NCBI RefSeq assembly: GCF_900108315.1
Contig: NZ_FNVB01000003.1
Coordinates: 345,404-409,403 of the forward strand
From: Saccharopolyspora kobensis
GTDB lineage: Bacteria; Actinomycetota; Actinomycetes; Mycobacteriales; Pseudonocardiaceae
Direction: 5' to 3'
DNA length: 64,000 bases
The notes under the pieces were generated by a model that was not told the DNA's origin, did no database searches, and worked only from the letters and a program-made list of their open reading frames with translations. Shown piece by piece: positions 39,381-51,470 of the stretch. The position numbers and the translations under genes were made by a program. How positions within the stretch are numbered: the first letter of the stretch is position 1; each line of letters opens with the position of its first letter.

Positions 39381-40256
39381 TCACCACTCCTCGGTCGCCG
39401 CGAGCACGCCGAGCGCGTCGACCGTGGCGGCCACGTCGTGGACCCGGAGCACCTTCGCGCCGCGCTGCGCGGCCAGCACCGCGGCGGTGACCGAAGCCGC
39501 TTCCCGCTGTTCCACCGGTCTTCCGGTGATCTGCCCCAGCATCGCTTTGCGCGACAGACCGGCCATGACCGGTGCCAGCTCGGCGAACGCACCGAGCGAC
39601 CGCAGCAGCGCCAGGTTGTGCTCCAAGGTCTTGCCGAAGCCGAAGCCCGGATCGACCACCAGGCGCTCGCGCGGAATGCCCGCGCTCACGCAGGTTTCGA
39701 TCCGCTCTCGCAGGAAGTCCGCCACTTCGGCCAGCACGTCGCGGTAGTTCGGGTCGTCCTGCATCAGGTGGGGCGGCCGAAGCATGTGCGACAGGCAGAC
39801 CGGCACGCCCAGCTCGACCGCCGTCCCGACCGCACCGGGATAGCGCAGCGCGCGCACGTCGTTGATCAACGTCGCACCGGCGGCGACGGCGGCTCTCATC
39901 ACCTCCGGGCGGGAGGTGTCGACGGACAGCGGGGTGTCCGAGATGTGCGCCAGCCGCTCGACGACCGGCACGACGCGGTCGAGCTCTTCGGCGGCGCTCG
40001 GCGGGTGCGAACCCGGCCTGGTCGACTCGCCGCCGATGTCGAGGATGTCCGCGCCCTCCTCGATCAAGCGGATGCCGTGCCGGACGGCGGCGTCGCCGTC
40101 CCGGTGCGCACCGCCGTCGGAGAACGAATCCGGCGTGACGTTGAGGATTCCGCACACGAGCCTGCGCGGTCCGCGCAGCATCCGCAGCAGACGTCCCGCA
40201 GCAGCACCGGATTCGGGATCGGCCAGGCCGGTGTTGGTGCGTTGCGGCTCGGTCAT
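39381..40256 (-). CDS. folP: Dihydropteroate synthase (one-carbon cluster copy)
   Basis: A 291-residue DHPS, the TIM-barrel enzyme joining p-aminobenzoate to the pterin diphosphate in folate synthesis and the sulfonamide target. Motifs are ILNVTPDSFSDGG, DIGGESTRPGS, DTSRPEV, INDVRAL, VVDPGFGFGKTLEHN, GLSRKAMLGQ and a C-terminal RVHDVAATVDA. It is last in a minus-strand operon and overlaps folD by ATGA. Actinomycetes normally carry another folP with folB/folK; this is probably a second copy raising folate supply for C1 flux. Whether it is catalytically equal is unknown. Confidence 0.92.
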   Translation of the reverse strand: MTEPQRTNTGLADPESGAAAGRLLRMLRGPRRLVCGILNVTPDSFSDGGAHRDGDAAVRHGIRLIEEGADILDIGGESTRPGSHPPSAAEELDRVVPVVERLAHISDTPLSVDTSRPEVMRAAVAAGATLINDVRALRYPGAVGTAVELGVPVCLSHMLRPPHLMQDDPNYRDVLAEVADFLRERIETCVSAGIPRERLVVDPGFGFGKTLEHNLALLRSLGAFAELAPVMAGLSRKAMLGQITGRPVEQREAASVTAAVLAAQRGAKVLRVHDVAATVDALGVLAATEEW

Positions 40257-41131
40257 GCGCTGCTCCGCCAGGCCGATTCGACGGTGTGCCGCAGCAGCAG
40301 GGCCGTGGTCACCGGCCCGACGCCGCCGGGCACCGGGGTCAGCCCGGCCGCCAGGCCGGTCACCTCGATCTCGTCCACGTCACCGACCAGGCCACCGTCA
40401 GCGGTCGGGTTGGTGCCGACGTCGATCACGACCGCGCCCGGGCCCACGTGCTCGGCACCGATCAGGCCGATCCTGCCCACCGCGACGACGAGCACGTCGG
40501 CCGGGTGCGTGTGCGCGGCGAGGTCCCGCGTGTGGCGGTGGCACACGGTCACCGTCGCATCGCGCCGCAGCAGCAGCTGGGCCACCGGCTTGCCGACGAC
40601 GTTGGACCGGCCGACGACGACGGCGCGCCGGCCGGGCAGCGCGATCCCGTGGTGGTCCAGCAGCTCCAGGACCGCTGCGGCGGTCGCCGGCACGAAAGCG
40701 GGCAGCCCGGCGCTGAGCCTGCCCAACGATACGGGGTTGGCGCCGTCCACGTCCTTCTCGGGCGCGATCGAGGCGGCGAGGTCCTCGACGGTCGCCCCGC
40801 TGGGCAGCGGTGTCTGCAGCATGATCCCGTGGACCGAGGCGTCCGCGCTCAGCCCGGCGAGTTCGCCGCGGATCCGCTCCGGCGTCGCCTCCGCGCCCAG
40901 ATCGACGACGTCGCACCGGATTCCGGTCTTGGCCGCGGCCTTGGCGATCGAGCGCACGTACCACGCCGTGGACTCGTCGTCGGTGGCCACGACGACGGCC
41001 AAGCGCGGCGGGGTACCGGCCTCGGTGAGCTCCGCCGCCGTCCTGGTGACCCCGGCGCGGATCTCCCTGGCGAGCCCGGCACCGCTGAGCACGGCCGTCG
41101 TCGGTCCGCTGGACACGAGCTGCCCGGTCAT
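40253..41131 (-). CDS. folD: Methylene-THF dehydrogenase / methenyl-THF cyclohydrolase
   Basis: A 292-residue bifunctional FolD interconverting 5,10-methylene-, methenyl- and 10-formyl-THF with NADP. It shows the catalytic YVRSIAKAAAKTGI, HGIMLQTPLP, APEKDVDGANPVSLGRL, VVGRSNVVGKPVAQLLL and TPVPGGVGPVTTALLL. The ATG at 41131 overlaps the fchA stop and the stop overlaps folP, so translation of the three is coupled. It would oxidise methylene-THF produced by dimethylglycine and sarcosine oxidation. A housekeeping folD probably exists elsewhere. Confidence 0.95.
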   Translation of the reverse strand: MTGQLVSSGPTTAVLSGAGLAREIRAGVTRTAAELTEAGTPPRLAVVVATDDESTAWYVRSIAKAAAKTGIRCDVVDLGAEATPERIRGELAGLSADASVHGIMLQTPLPSGATVEDLAASIAPEKDVDGANPVSLGRLSAGLPAFVPATAAAVLELLDHHGIALPGRRAVVVGRSNVVGKPVAQLLLRRDATVTVCHRHTRDLAAHTHPADVLVVAVGRIGLIGAEHVGPGAVVIDVGTNPTADGGLVGDVDEIEVTGLAAGLTPVPGGVGPVTTALLLRHTVESAWRSSA

Positions 41132-41748
41132 CGCGCGATCACCTCCCGCACCGCGGCGGTGACCTTGTCGGCGCGGGCGGCGATGTCGTCCACGCCTGCG
41201 ATCGCCGCGGTCAGCTCCGAGCGGTCCGCGGCACCGGTGATCCCGGCGAGGTTGACCTCGACGTTCACCCGGGCCGTGGTCGCTGCGGCGCGAGCGGCAT
41301 CCGCAGCGGCCGCGACGTCGCTGATGACGTTGCGGTTCCCGATCGGGAGTAGCTGCTCGGCGAGTCCCACGACCTGCTCGGCGACCGCGACCACCTTCGC
41401 GGGTACCCGGCCGGCCTCGACCAGCGCGCCCGCGATCGCGTGCGAGCGCGCGGCCTTCTCCTCGTCGGAGGAGCGCGGCAAGCCGTAGGCCTTCCCGACG
41501 GCTCCGAAAGCGGAAGCGTCCTCTCCCGCCAGCGTCAGCGCGTGTTCGCGGAGCTCGTCGGAGGCTTCCCGCACCGCGTTGACCGCCGAAGCGTGCTGTG
41601 CGTACTTCTCCCCGTCGCTGTAGCGGGCGACCATTCCGATCAGCGCGGCGGCCTGGGCGGCGTGCACCCCGGCGCTCGCGCCACCTCCCGGTGCGGGCAC
41701 CCGGGCTGCGAGAGAGTTCAGGAACGTTTCGAGGGATTCCAAGCGCAT
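41128..41748 (-). CDS. fchA: Cyclodeaminase/methenyl-THF cyclohydrolase family protein
   Basis: A 206-residue all-helical protein of the FTCD_C (formimino-THF cyclodeaminase/FchA) family. The opening FLNSLAARVPAPGGGASAG is the folate-binding signature, and ALIGMVARYSDGEKY and LLPIGNRNVISDVAAAADAA follow. FchA in other organisms converts methenyl-THF to formyl-THF. With folD next to it, it adds cyclohydrolase capacity in the C1-oxidation route. The gap to dmgO upstream is 85 bases and contains a strong hairpin, so the fchA-folD-folP part may be separately tuned. Confidence 0.9.
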   Translation of the reverse strand: MRLESLETFLNSLAARVPAPGGGASAGVHAAQAAALIGMVARYSDGEKYAQHASAVNAVREASDELREHALTLAGEDASAFGAVGKAYGLPRSSDEEKAARSHAIAGALVEAGRVPAKVVAVAEQVVGLAEQLLPIGNRNVISDVAAAADAARAAATTARVNVEVNLAGITGAADRSELTAAIAGVDDIAARADKVTAAVREVIAR

Positions 41749-41791
41749 GGCATCGGTCTTCCTGCTCGGCGGGCCAGGCCCGCAGGTGGGA

Positions 41792-41824
41792 GGGGTGCGC
41801 GGTACCGCGAGGACCGCGCACCCC
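41792..41824 (-). terminator. Intercistronic hairpin between dmgO and fchA
   Basis: Perfect 11-bp arms GGGGTGCGCGG (41792-41802) and CCGCGCACCCC (41814-41824), ten bases past the dmgO stop in the direction of transcription. It could be a partial terminator or an RNA-stabilising structure within the operon. Confidence 0.6.
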
Positions 41825-41833
41825 GGCTGGCGG

Positions 41834-44395
<2,562 letters not shown>

Positions 44396-44980
44396 TCAGC
44401 GGAATTCCTGGGCCGCGTCGAGCAACCAGTCCGCCAGGTGGCCCGCGAACGACGGCCGGACGAAGAGCCGGAAGTCGTCGCTGCCGAGGGCGACGATCAG
44501 CACCCCGGCCTGCCCGACGGTGGTCTGCGCGCACCTGCCGCGGGGAAGGGCGGCGGGCCGGAGGTCGATCGAGCACCCGAAGGAGAGCAGCTCGCGCGCC
44601 AGCTCACCGCCCAACCGGATCGCGGTCCTCTGCGCGGACACGTCCACGGCCGCGCCGTCGTGCGCGGAGACCACCTTGGCGAGCGCGTCCTCCAGCTCGT
44701 GCGGGCGGGAGATCTTGCTCGTCACGAGCCATTCGTCCGGCCCGAGCCAGATGAGCTGGCCTTCCGGGGTGGCGGTCCAGGTGTTGGGCTGGACCGGCAG
44801 CGCCGCGCCCAGCGCCTGCTCCACCGCGGCCGCTCCCGGGCCGGTGGGGGCGATCCGCAGGTCCGCGGCCGCCACCGGTTCCTCGGGCTTGACCACCAGC
44901 CCGTCGACGGCCCAGGTCAGTTCGGCCAGCGCAGCGCGCCAGGCTTCCAGCGGGTGCGTGGTGCAGAGGGTTTCAGCCAT
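44396..44980 (-). CDS. soxG: Sarcosine oxidase gamma subunit
   Basis: A 194-residue structural subunit of heterotetrameric sarcosine oxidase. Family features are LRIAPTGPGAAAVEQALG, WLGPDEWLVTS, VDVSAQRTAIRLGG, LLSFGCSIDLRPAALPRGRCAQTTVGQAGVLI and RLFVRPSFAGHLADWLLDA. Its ATG at 44980 overlaps the end of the soxD-soxA gene by eight bases. It completes the complex encoded immediately upstream. Confidence 0.93.
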   Translation of the reverse strand: MAETLCTTHPLEAWRAALAELTWAVDGLVVKPEEPVAAADLRIAPTGPGAAAVEQALGAALPVQPNTWTATPEGQLIWLGPDEWLVTSKISRPHELEDALAKVVSAHDGAAVDVSAQRTAIRLGGELARELLSFGCSIDLRPAALPRGRCAQTTVGQAGVLIVALGSDDFRLFVRPSFAGHLADWLLDAAQEFR

Positions 44981-47900
44981 CGCGGCGTACTCCTTCCGGG
45001 TCGACCAGCACGGTGGGCCCGATCTCGGCTTCGACGAGCGCGCCGTCCACCGGGACGTGCACGAGGTCGCCGATGCGGGCGCGGCCGTTCTTCACCAGCG
45101 CCAGGGCGAACGGCCGTCCCAGCTCGGCGCTGCGGTAGCTGGACGTGACGTGCCCGAGCATCGGGACCGGGGCTTCGGGCAGGGCCCCGTCCGCGCGGTG
45201 CTCCACGATCTGCGAGCCCTCGCGCAGCTTGGTGGTCCCGTCGGTGGGCAGCAGCGAGACGAACTGCTTGCGCAGCGGGTTGTGGTTCTCCGGCCGGGAG
45301 AACGAGCGCTTGCCGACGAAGTCGGCCTTCTTCTTCGACACCACCCAGTTCATGCCGAGGTCCTGCGGCGTGACGGTGCCGTCGGTGTCCTGCCCGATGA
45401 TCGGGTAGCCCTTCTCCGCGCGCAGCACGTGCATCGTCTCGGTCCCGTACGGCGTGATGCCGAAGCGCTCCCCCGCGGCCAGCAGCCGCTTCCACAGCGA
45501 GAGCCCGTAGTGGGAGTTGACGTTGACCTCGTAGGCCAGCTCGCCGGAGAACGAGATCCTGGCGATGCGGACCGGGATCCCGTCGAGCGTGGTGTCCTTC
45601 CAGGACATGAACGGGAAGCCCTCGTTGGACACGTCCAGGTCCGGGAACACCCGGGCCAGCACCTCGCGCGAGCGCGGGCCGACGACCGGGAAGACCGCCC
45701 ACTGCTCGGTGACCGAGGTCAGGTGCACGCGCAGCTCGGGCCACTCCGTCTGGAGCCACTCCTCCATCCAGTCCAGCACCGCGGCCGCACCGCCGGTCGT
45801 GGTGGTGACCAGGAAGCGGTTCTCCTCGGTCCGCAGCACCGTGCCGTCGTCGATGACCATGCCGTCGTTGCCGCACATGACGCCGTAGCGCACCCGGCCG
45901 ACCTTGAGCGTGCTCATCATGTTCGTGTACAGCCGGTCGAGCAGCACGGCGGCGTCCGGGCCCTGGACGTCGATCTTGCCCAGCGTGGACCCGTCGAGGA
46001 TGCCGACCGACGACCGCGTCGCGGCGCACTCCCGCAGCACGGCGGTCTCCATGTCCTCGCCGGGTTCCGGGTAGTACCGGGCGCGCTTCCACTGCCCGAC
46101 GTCTTCGAACACCGCACCCGCGTCCACGTGCCAGGAGTGCACCGCGGTGATCCGCTCCGGGTCGAACAGGCTCCCGCGCTCCCGCCCGGCCAGCGCGGCG
46201 AAGGCGACCGGCGTGTACGGCGGGCGGAACGTGGTGGTGCCCAGCTCCTCGACCGGGCGGCCCAGCAGTTCCGCGGCGATGCCCGCGGCGATGACGCCCG
46301 AGGTCTTGCCCTGGTCGTGCGCGGTGCCGATCGTGGTGTAGCGCTTGATGTGCTCCAGCGAGCGCAGTCCGGCACCGACCGCGCGGCCGATGTCGGTCAC
46401 CGTGGCGTCGCGCTGGACGTCGACGAACTGACGGTCCGGATCACCGCCGGTGCGCCAGATCACCTCCGTGGCCGTGCGAGCCGGGCTCTCCGCGACCACC
46501 GGCGCCTCGTCGCCCGCGCCCTCGCGCACCACGTCACCCAGGTCGAAGGTGCCGTTGGCCGCGCCGATCACGGTGATCCCGGGCAGGTTCCCGGCCGGCC
46601 GGAAGGCACCGAGCGATGCGTCGTAGGCCAGCGCGCCCCTGACGTGGCTGAACAGGTGCACTGCGGGGTTCCACCCGCCGCAGACCAGCAGCAGGTCGGC
46701 GGGAATCCGCACCGCACCGCCGGGGCTGCGCGCGGTCACCGCGCGAACGCGCTCCTCGCCTTCGGTTCCCGCGACCACAGTGGACGCGTGTACGGCGATT
46801 CCCCGCTCCGCGGCGCGGTTTCCCCACTCCTGCGGCGGGTTCGCCCGGGCGTCGAGCACCGTCACCGCCGCACCGGCCTCCGCGAGGTCGACCGCCGCGG
46901 CGTAGGCGGAGTCGTCGCTGGTGAAGACGACGACCTCGCGCCCCGCGAGCACGCCGTAGCGGTGCAGGTAGTCCCGCGCCGAAGAGGCGAGCATGATGCC
47001 CGGCCGGTCGTTGTCGTCGAAGACGATCGGCCGCTCGTGCGCCCCTGTCGCGACGACGACCTTCACCGCGCGGATCCGGTGCACCCGCTGGCGGCTGCGG
47101 GTCGCCGGCGCGGCGGCGCCGAGGTGGTCGGTTCGGCGTTCCAGCGCGAGCACGAACCCGTCGTCGTACTGGCCGAACGCCGTCGTGCGCTGCAGGTGCC
47201 GAACCTCCGGGTTCGCCGCCAGTTCGGCGACCACCTCGGCCGCGAACTCCAGCGCAGGGCGCCCGTCTATCCGCTCGGTGCCGGTCAGGCTGCCGCCCGG
47301 GGTGGGCCGGTCGTCGAGCAGGACGACGCTCTCGCCCGCGCGGGCGGCGCTGCGGGCGGCCAGCAGCCCGGCCGGGCCCGCCCCGATCACCAGCGTGTCG
47401 ACGTGGGTGTGCTTGCGGTCGTAGCGCGCCGGGTCGGGAACTTCGGCCAAGCGGCCCTGCCCGTTGACCCCGCGCGCGACGAGGCCGTCGGTGAGCTCGA
47501 CGGTGGCCGCCTGCAGCATCGGCTCCGGGAACGGCTCCTCGATCTGCACCAGCCCGGTCGGGTCCTCGACCCACGCCGCGCCGATCCCGCGCGGGCGCCC
47601 CAGCTTCACGCTGGTGCCGATGCGGTGGATGCCGTTGGCCAGCAGCGCCGAGGCCAGCGTGTCACCGGGGTGACCCGTGTAGGTGCGGCCGTCGAAGGTG
47701 AAGGTGAGCGTGCGGCTGCGGTCGATGCGACCGTACCCGTCAACCCTGCACGGTCCCGCCTCTCCGCGCTCCGCAGTGGTGGTCGCGTCCGGATCGATCT
47801 CGCGTCCTGCGGTTCCTCGTGGCTGGGTCACGTCACGGTCCCCTGTGGTGCGGTCGGGCAGGGGTGAAGTGGGCACCGGGCTGCTCGTGTGCGCCTTGCC

Positions 47901-48179
47901 CGGTGTCGTCGTGGGCACGGGTTCGCCGACGTGGTAGGTGGCGAGGAACTCGTAGGTGCGGGTGTCGCGGACGGTGTTGAACCAGCGGCGGCAGCCCGCG
48001 CTGTGGCTCCACCGCTCGGGGAACGGGCCCTTCTGGTTGTCGCGGTAGAAGACGAACTCGGCCCACTCCCGGTCCGACAGGTCGGCGGGGTTCTCCGGGT
48101 AGGCGACGTCGGCTTGGCCGCCGTAGTGGAACTCGACCTCCTCGCGGGGGCCGCACCACGGGCAGTGGATCAGTTGCAT
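44973..48179 (-). CDS. soxDA: Sarcosine oxidase delta-alpha fusion
   Basis: A 1068-codon reading frame joining two subunits normally encoded separately. Residues 1-90 are SoxD: CPWCG at C6 and C9 with H59 and C63 match the zinc ligands of known delta subunits. Residues about 90-145 are a Pro/Thr-rich linker. The rest is SoxA: an N-terminal 2Fe-2S-like fold (GDTLASALLANGIHRIGTSV), a dinucleotide motif VIGAGPAGLLAARSAARAG, and a C-terminal GcvT-like folate domain. A GTG at 47831 preceded by AGGGGA could start SoxA independently, so both a fused and a separate alpha chain are possible. The complex oxidises sarcosine to glycine, methylene-THF and H2O2. Confidence 0.9.
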   Translation of the reverse strand: MQLIHCPWCGPREEVEFHYGGQADVAYPENPADLSDREWAEFVFYRDNQKGPFPERWSHSAGCRRWFNTVRDTRTYEFLATYHVGEPVPTTTPGKAHTSSPVPTSPLPDRTTGDRDVTQPRGTAGREIDPDATTTAERGEAGPCRVDGYGRIDRSRTLTFTFDGRTYTGHPGDTLASALLANGIHRIGTSVKLGRPRGIGAAWVEDPTGLVQIEEPFPEPMLQAATVELTDGLVARGVNGQGRLAEVPDPARYDRKHTHVDTLVIGAGPAGLLAARSAARAGESVVLLDDRPTPGGSLTGTERIDGRPALEFAAEVVAELAANPEVRHLQRTTAFGQYDDGFVLALERRTDHLGAAAPATRSRQRVHRIRAVKVVVATGAHERPIVFDDNDRPGIMLASSARDYLHRYGVLAGREVVVFTSDDSAYAAAVDLAEAGAAVTVLDARANPPQEWGNRAAERGIAVHASTVVAGTEGEERVRAVTARSPGGAVRIPADLLLVCGGWNPAVHLFSHVRGALAYDASLGAFRPAGNLPGITVIGAANGTFDLGDVVREGAGDEAPVVAESPARTATEVIWRTGGDPDRQFVDVQRDATVTDIGRAVGAGLRSLEHIKRYTTIGTAHDQGKTSGVIAAGIAAELLGRPVEELGTTTFRPPYTPVAFAALAGRERGSLFDPERITAVHSWHVDAGAVFEDVGQWKRARYYPEPGEDMETAVLRECAATRSSVGILDGSTLGKIDVQGPDAAVLLDRLYTNMMSTLKVGRVRYGVMCGNDGMVIDDGTVLRTEENRFLVTTTTGGAAAVLDWMEEWLQTEWPELRVHLTSVTEQWAVFPVVGPRSREVLARVFPDLDVSNEGFPFMSWKDTTLDGIPVRIARISFSGELAYEVNVNSHYGLSLWKRLLAAGERFGITPYGTETMHVLRAEKGYPIIGQDTDGTVTPQDLGMNWVVSKKKADFVGKRSFSRPENHNPLRKQFVSLLPTDGTTKLREGSQIVEHRADGALPEAPVPMLGHVTSSYRSAELGRPFALALVKNGRARIGDLVHVPVDGALVEAEIGPTVLVDPEGVRRDG

Positions 48180-48195
48180 GGCAGGTCCTCGGGTC

Positions 48196-49434
48196 TCAGT
48201 GGGCGACGGCGGCGGCGCCGTGCTCGTCGACGAGCGCGCCGGTGGTGAAGCGGTCGAGGCCGAAGGGAGCGACGTAGGGGTGCGGCTCGCCGTTGGCGAT
48301 GGTGTGCGCGTAGCACCAGCCGATCCCGGGCGTGGCCTTGAAACCTCCTGTCCCCCAACCGGAATTGACGTAGACGTTGGAGTACGGCGTGTGCCCGACG
48401 ATCGGGCTCGCGTCCGGCGTGACGTCGACGATCCCGGCCCAGGTGCGGAGCAGGTGCGCCCGGGCGAACACCGGGAACAGCTCGACCGCGGCGGCCATCT
48501 GCCGCTCGATGATGTGGAACGCCCCGCGCTGGCCGTAGCCGTTGTAGGAGTCCACGCCCGCGCCCATCACCAGTTCGCCCTTGTGCGCCTGGGAGACGTA
48601 CACGTGCACGGCGTTGGACATCACGATGGTCGGGTGCACCGGCTCCAGCAGTTCGGAGACCAGTGCCTGCAGCGGGTGCGACTGCAACGGCGTCCGCACG
48701 CCGAGCATGTCCAGCAGCACCGACGTGTGCCCGGCCGCGCACAGCGCGACGGTGCCGCAGGCGATGTCGCCCCGCGTGGTGCGCACGCCGGTCACCCGGT
48801 CACCGTCCACTGTGAACCCGGTGACCTCGCAGTCCTGGATCAGGTCGATGCCGGCCTCGTCGGCGCGGCGGGCGAAGCCCCAGGCGACGTAGTCGTGCTT
48901 GGCGATCCCGGCCCGGGGCTGGTAGGTCGCGCCCTGCACCGGGTACCGGATGTCCGCCGAGGTGTTGACGATCGGGCAGATCTGCGCGACCTCCTCCGGC
49001 CCGAGCCACTCCGCGTCGATCCCGTTGAGCTTGTTGGCCTCGACGCGGCGGACGGAGTCGCGGACGTCCTGCTCGGTGTGCGCGAGGTTGAGCACGCCGC
49101 GCTGCGAGAACAGGATCGGGTAACCGAGGTCCTCCTCCAGCCCCTCCCACAGCTTCAGGGCGTGCTCGTAGATCGCCGCGGACTCGTCCCACAGGTAGTT
49201 GGACCGGATCAGCGTCGTGTTGCGGGCCATGTTGCCGCCCGCGAGCCAGCCCTTCTCCAGGACGGCGACGTTGGTGATGCCGTGGTTCTTCGCCAGGTAG
49301 TGCGCAGTCGCCAGGCCGTGCCCGCCGCCACCGACGATGACCACGTCGTAGGACTTCTCCGGCTCCGGGTTGCGCCACAGGAAGTCGGGGTGCTCGGGCA
49401 GTTCCGCGCCCGGGGGCGGGGTGTTCGCGCTCAT
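48196..49434 (-). CDS. soxB: Sarcosine oxidase beta subunit
   Basis: A 412-residue FAD subunit carrying the oxidase active site. It has [19 protein letters not shown] (dinucleotide motif 35-40), [20 protein letters not shown] and [22 protein letters not shown]179 in that last stretch probably corresponds to the histidine that covalently binds FMN in relatives. [15 protein letters not shown] near the C-terminus is conserved. The ATG at 49434 overlaps the glyA stop (ATGA), and the soxDA gene starts 16 bases after its stop. Confidence 0.94.
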   Translation of the reverse strand: MSANTPPPGAELPEHPDFLWRNPEPEKSYDVVIVGGGGHGLATAHYLAKNHGITNVAVLEKGWLAGGNMARNTTLIRSNYLWDESAAIYEHALKLWEGLEEDLGYPILFSQRGVLNLAHTEQDVRDSVRRVEANKLNGIDAEWLGPEEVAQICPIVNTSADIRYPVQGATYQPRAGIAKHDYVAWGFARRADEAGIDLIQDCEVTGFTVDGDRVTGVRTTRGDIACGTVALCAAGHTSVLLDMLGVRTPLQSHPLQALVSELLEPVHPTIVMSNAVHVYVSQAHKGELVMGAGVDSYNGYGQRGAFHIIERQMAAAVELFPVFARAHLLRTWAGIVDVTPDASPIVGHTPYSNVYVNSGWGTGGFKATPGIGWCYAHTIANGEPHPYVAPFGLDRFTTGALVDEHGAAAVAH

Positions 49435-50732
49435 GCCAGCAGCTCCGGGTAGAGGGGACGGCTTTCGGCGAGGTCGGCGACGCGTTCGGCCAGTGCGTCG
49501 AGACCGACTTCCGGGGTTTCGGGGCGCAGCGCCAGCGCGATGATGTCGGCGACCTCGGTGAACTCCTCGTCGCCGAAGCCCCGGGCGGCCAGCGCCGGGG
49601 TGCCGATGCGCACCCCGGAGGACACCATCGGCGGGCGCGGGTCGAACGGGACCGCGTTGCGGTTCACGGTGATGCCGACCCGGTGCAGCCGGTCTTCGGC
49701 CTGCTTCCCGTCCAGCTCCGAGTCCCGGAGGTCCACCAGGACCAGGTGCACGTCGGTGCCGCCGGAGACCACCCCTACGTTCTGCTCCACCAGGAGCCGG
49801 TCGGCGAGGATCCGGGCCCCGGCCAGGGTGCGCTCCTGCCGCTCGCGGAAGTCGGCTCCGCCCGCGAGCTTGAACGCCACCGCCTTGCCCGCGATCACGT
49901 GCTCCAGCGGACCGCCCTGCAAACCGGGGAAGACGCTGGAGTTGAGCTTCTTCGCCAGTTCCGCCTGCGCGAGCACCACCCCGCCGCGCGGACCGCCGAG
50001 GGTCTTGTGCGTGGTGGAGGTGACCACGTGCGCGTGCGGAACCGGGGACGGGTGCAGCCCGGCGGCCACCAGCCCGGCGAAGTGCGCCATGTCCACCATC
50101 AGGTAGGCGCCGACCTCGTCGGCGATCCGGCGGAACTCCGCGAAGTCCAGGTGCCGCGGGTAGGCCGACCACCCGGCGATGATCAGCTTGGGACGGCGTT
50201 CCTTCGCCAGCCGCTCCACCTCGGCCATGTCGACGAGGTGGTCGTCCGCCCGCACGTGGTAGGCCACCGCGTCGAAGTACTTCCCCGAGAAGGTCAGGCG
50301 CATGCCGTGCGTCAGGTGCCCGCCGTGCGCGAGGTCCAGACCGAGGAAGGTGTCGCCCGGTTCCAGCAGCGCGGCCATGACCGCGGAGTTCGCCTGGGCG
50401 CCGGAATGCGGTTGCACGTTGGCGAAGTCGGCGCCGAACAGCGCCTTCGCGCGGTCGATCGCCAGCTGCTCGATCTCGTCGACGTTCTCGCAGCCGCCGT
50501 AGTAGCGGCGGCCCGGGTAGCCCTCCGCGTACTTGTTGGTCAGCACCGAGCCCTGCGCCTGCATCACGCTCAGCGGTGCGAAGTTCTCGCTCGCGATCAT
50601 CTCCAGCGTGCCGCGCTGCCGGGCCATCTCCCGGGTGACGGCCGCGTGGACCTCCGGATCCGCCTCCGCCAGCGGCACCCCGAGCGCGCTCCCGGCGCTC
50701 GGCGCCCCTCGACGATCAACCGTTACGGACAT
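49431..50732 (-). CDS. glyA: Serine hydroxymethyltransferase (C1-cluster copy)
   Basis: A 433-residue PLP enzyme converting glycine plus methylene-THF to serine. Motifs are [37 protein letters not shown], the PLP-binding lysine K243 in [13 protein letters not shown] and [13 protein letters not shown]. It is first in the operon glyA-soxB-soxDA-soxG-dmgO-fchA-folD-folP, so it would assimilate both products of sarcosine oxidation, glycine and methylene-THF. A TATATCA element lies 30 bases upstream of the ATG at 50732. A housekeeping glyA is probably elsewhere. Confidence 0.95.
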   Translation of the reverse strand: MSVTVDRRGAPSAGSALGVPLAEADPEVHAAVTREMARQRGTLEMIASENFAPLSVMQAQGSVLTNKYAEGYPGRRYYGGCENVDEIEQLAIDRAKALFGADFANVQPHSGAQANSAVMAALLEPGDTFLGLDLAHGGHLTHGMRLTFSGKYFDAVAYHVRADDHLVDMAEVERLAKERRPKLIIAGWSAYPRHLDFAEFRRIADEVGAYLMVDMAHFAGLVAAGLHPSPVPHAHVVTSTTHKTLGGPRGGVVLAQAELAKKLNSSVFPGLQGGPLEHVIAGKAVAFKLAGGADFRERQERTLAGARILADRLLVEQNVGVVSGGTDVHLVLVDLRDSELDGKQAEDRLHRVGITVNRNAVPFDPRPPMVSSGVRIGTPALAARGFGDEEFTEVADIIALALRPETPEVGLDALAERVADLAESRPLYPELLA

Positions 50733-50758
50733 GCGGCCGACCTCCCGTGTTGGTCGAT

Positions 50759-50768
50759 TGATATATCA
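50759..50768. promoter_or_regulatory. TATATCA regulatory element 2 (glyA operon)
   Basis: TGATATATCA is a perfect 10-bp palindrome 27 bases upstream of the glyA start, inside the promoter region of the whole sarcosine operon. It shares TATATCA-(G/A)T with the elements at 38615, 52698 and 56474. Confidence 0.6.
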
Positions 50769-50843
50769 GTTGGTGGTCGAAATCGGGGCCGCTGCCGCAG
50801 CGGTCAACGGCCCCGGAATCGCTCGTCGCGGTCGCCTGCGGGC

Positions 50844-51470
50844 TCAGTGGCCCCGGGCGATCCACTCCTCCAGGTGCGGCGCCTCGGCCGCGATGGTGGT
50901 CGATCCGCCGTGTCCGGTGCGGACCGTCGTCTCCCCGGGCAGGGCGAGCAGCGTGCGGCTGATCGAGTCGATGATCGTGTCGAAGCTGGAGTAGGACCGG
51001 CCGGTGGCGCCGGGGCCGCCCTGGAACAGGGTGTCCCCGGTGAACACGGTCGCCAGCTCGGGGACGTGCAGGCAGGTCGAACCCGGCGAGTGCCCCGGCG
51101 TCGGCAGGACGTGCAGCCCGATGCCCGCGACGGTGAGGACCTGACCCGCCGCCAGTTCGCCGTCCGGCAGGCGGTCCGGGTGGGTCAGCTTCCACAGCGG
51201 CGCTTCGTCCGGGTTGAGCAGGACGGGCGCCCGGAACCGCTCGGCCAGCGCCGGGGCCTGGTTGACGTGGTCGTCGTGCGCGTGGGTGCACACGATCGCC
51301 GTCACCCGCCGATCGCCGACCTGCGCGGCGATCGCATCGGCGTCGTGCGCCGGGTCGATGACGAGGACCTCGCGGTCGTCGCCGACGATCCAGACGTTGT
51401 TGTCGACCTCCCAGGTCCCGCCGTCGAGGGAGAAGGTGCCGGAGGTGATCAGGTGCTCGACGGGGCTCAC
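50844..51470 (-). CDS. Metallo-beta-lactamase-fold hydrolase, probable S-formylmycothiol hydrolase
   Basis: A 208-residue MBL-fold hydrolase with the dinuclear zinc motif THAHDDH (62-68), the downstream His in PTPGHSPGS, the Asp in FTGDTLF and a late GHGG. The GTG at 51470 overlaps the mscR stop (GTGA). In mycobacteria and relatives a gene of this type follows the mycothiol-dependent formaldehyde dehydrogenase. The inferred role is hydrolysis of S-formylmycothiol to formate and mycothiol, completing removal of formaldehyde from N-demethylation. Confidence 0.82.
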   Translation of the reverse strand: MSPVEHLITSGTFSLDGGTWEVDNNVWIVGDDREVLVIDPAHDADAIAAQVGDRRVTAIVCTHAHDDHVNQAPALAERFRAPVLLNPDEAPLWKLTHPDRLPDGELAAGQVLTVAGIGLHVLPTPGHSPGSTCLHVPELATVFTGDTLFQGGPGATGRSYSSFDTIIDSISRTLLALPGETTVRTGHGGSTTIAAEAPHLEEWIARGH

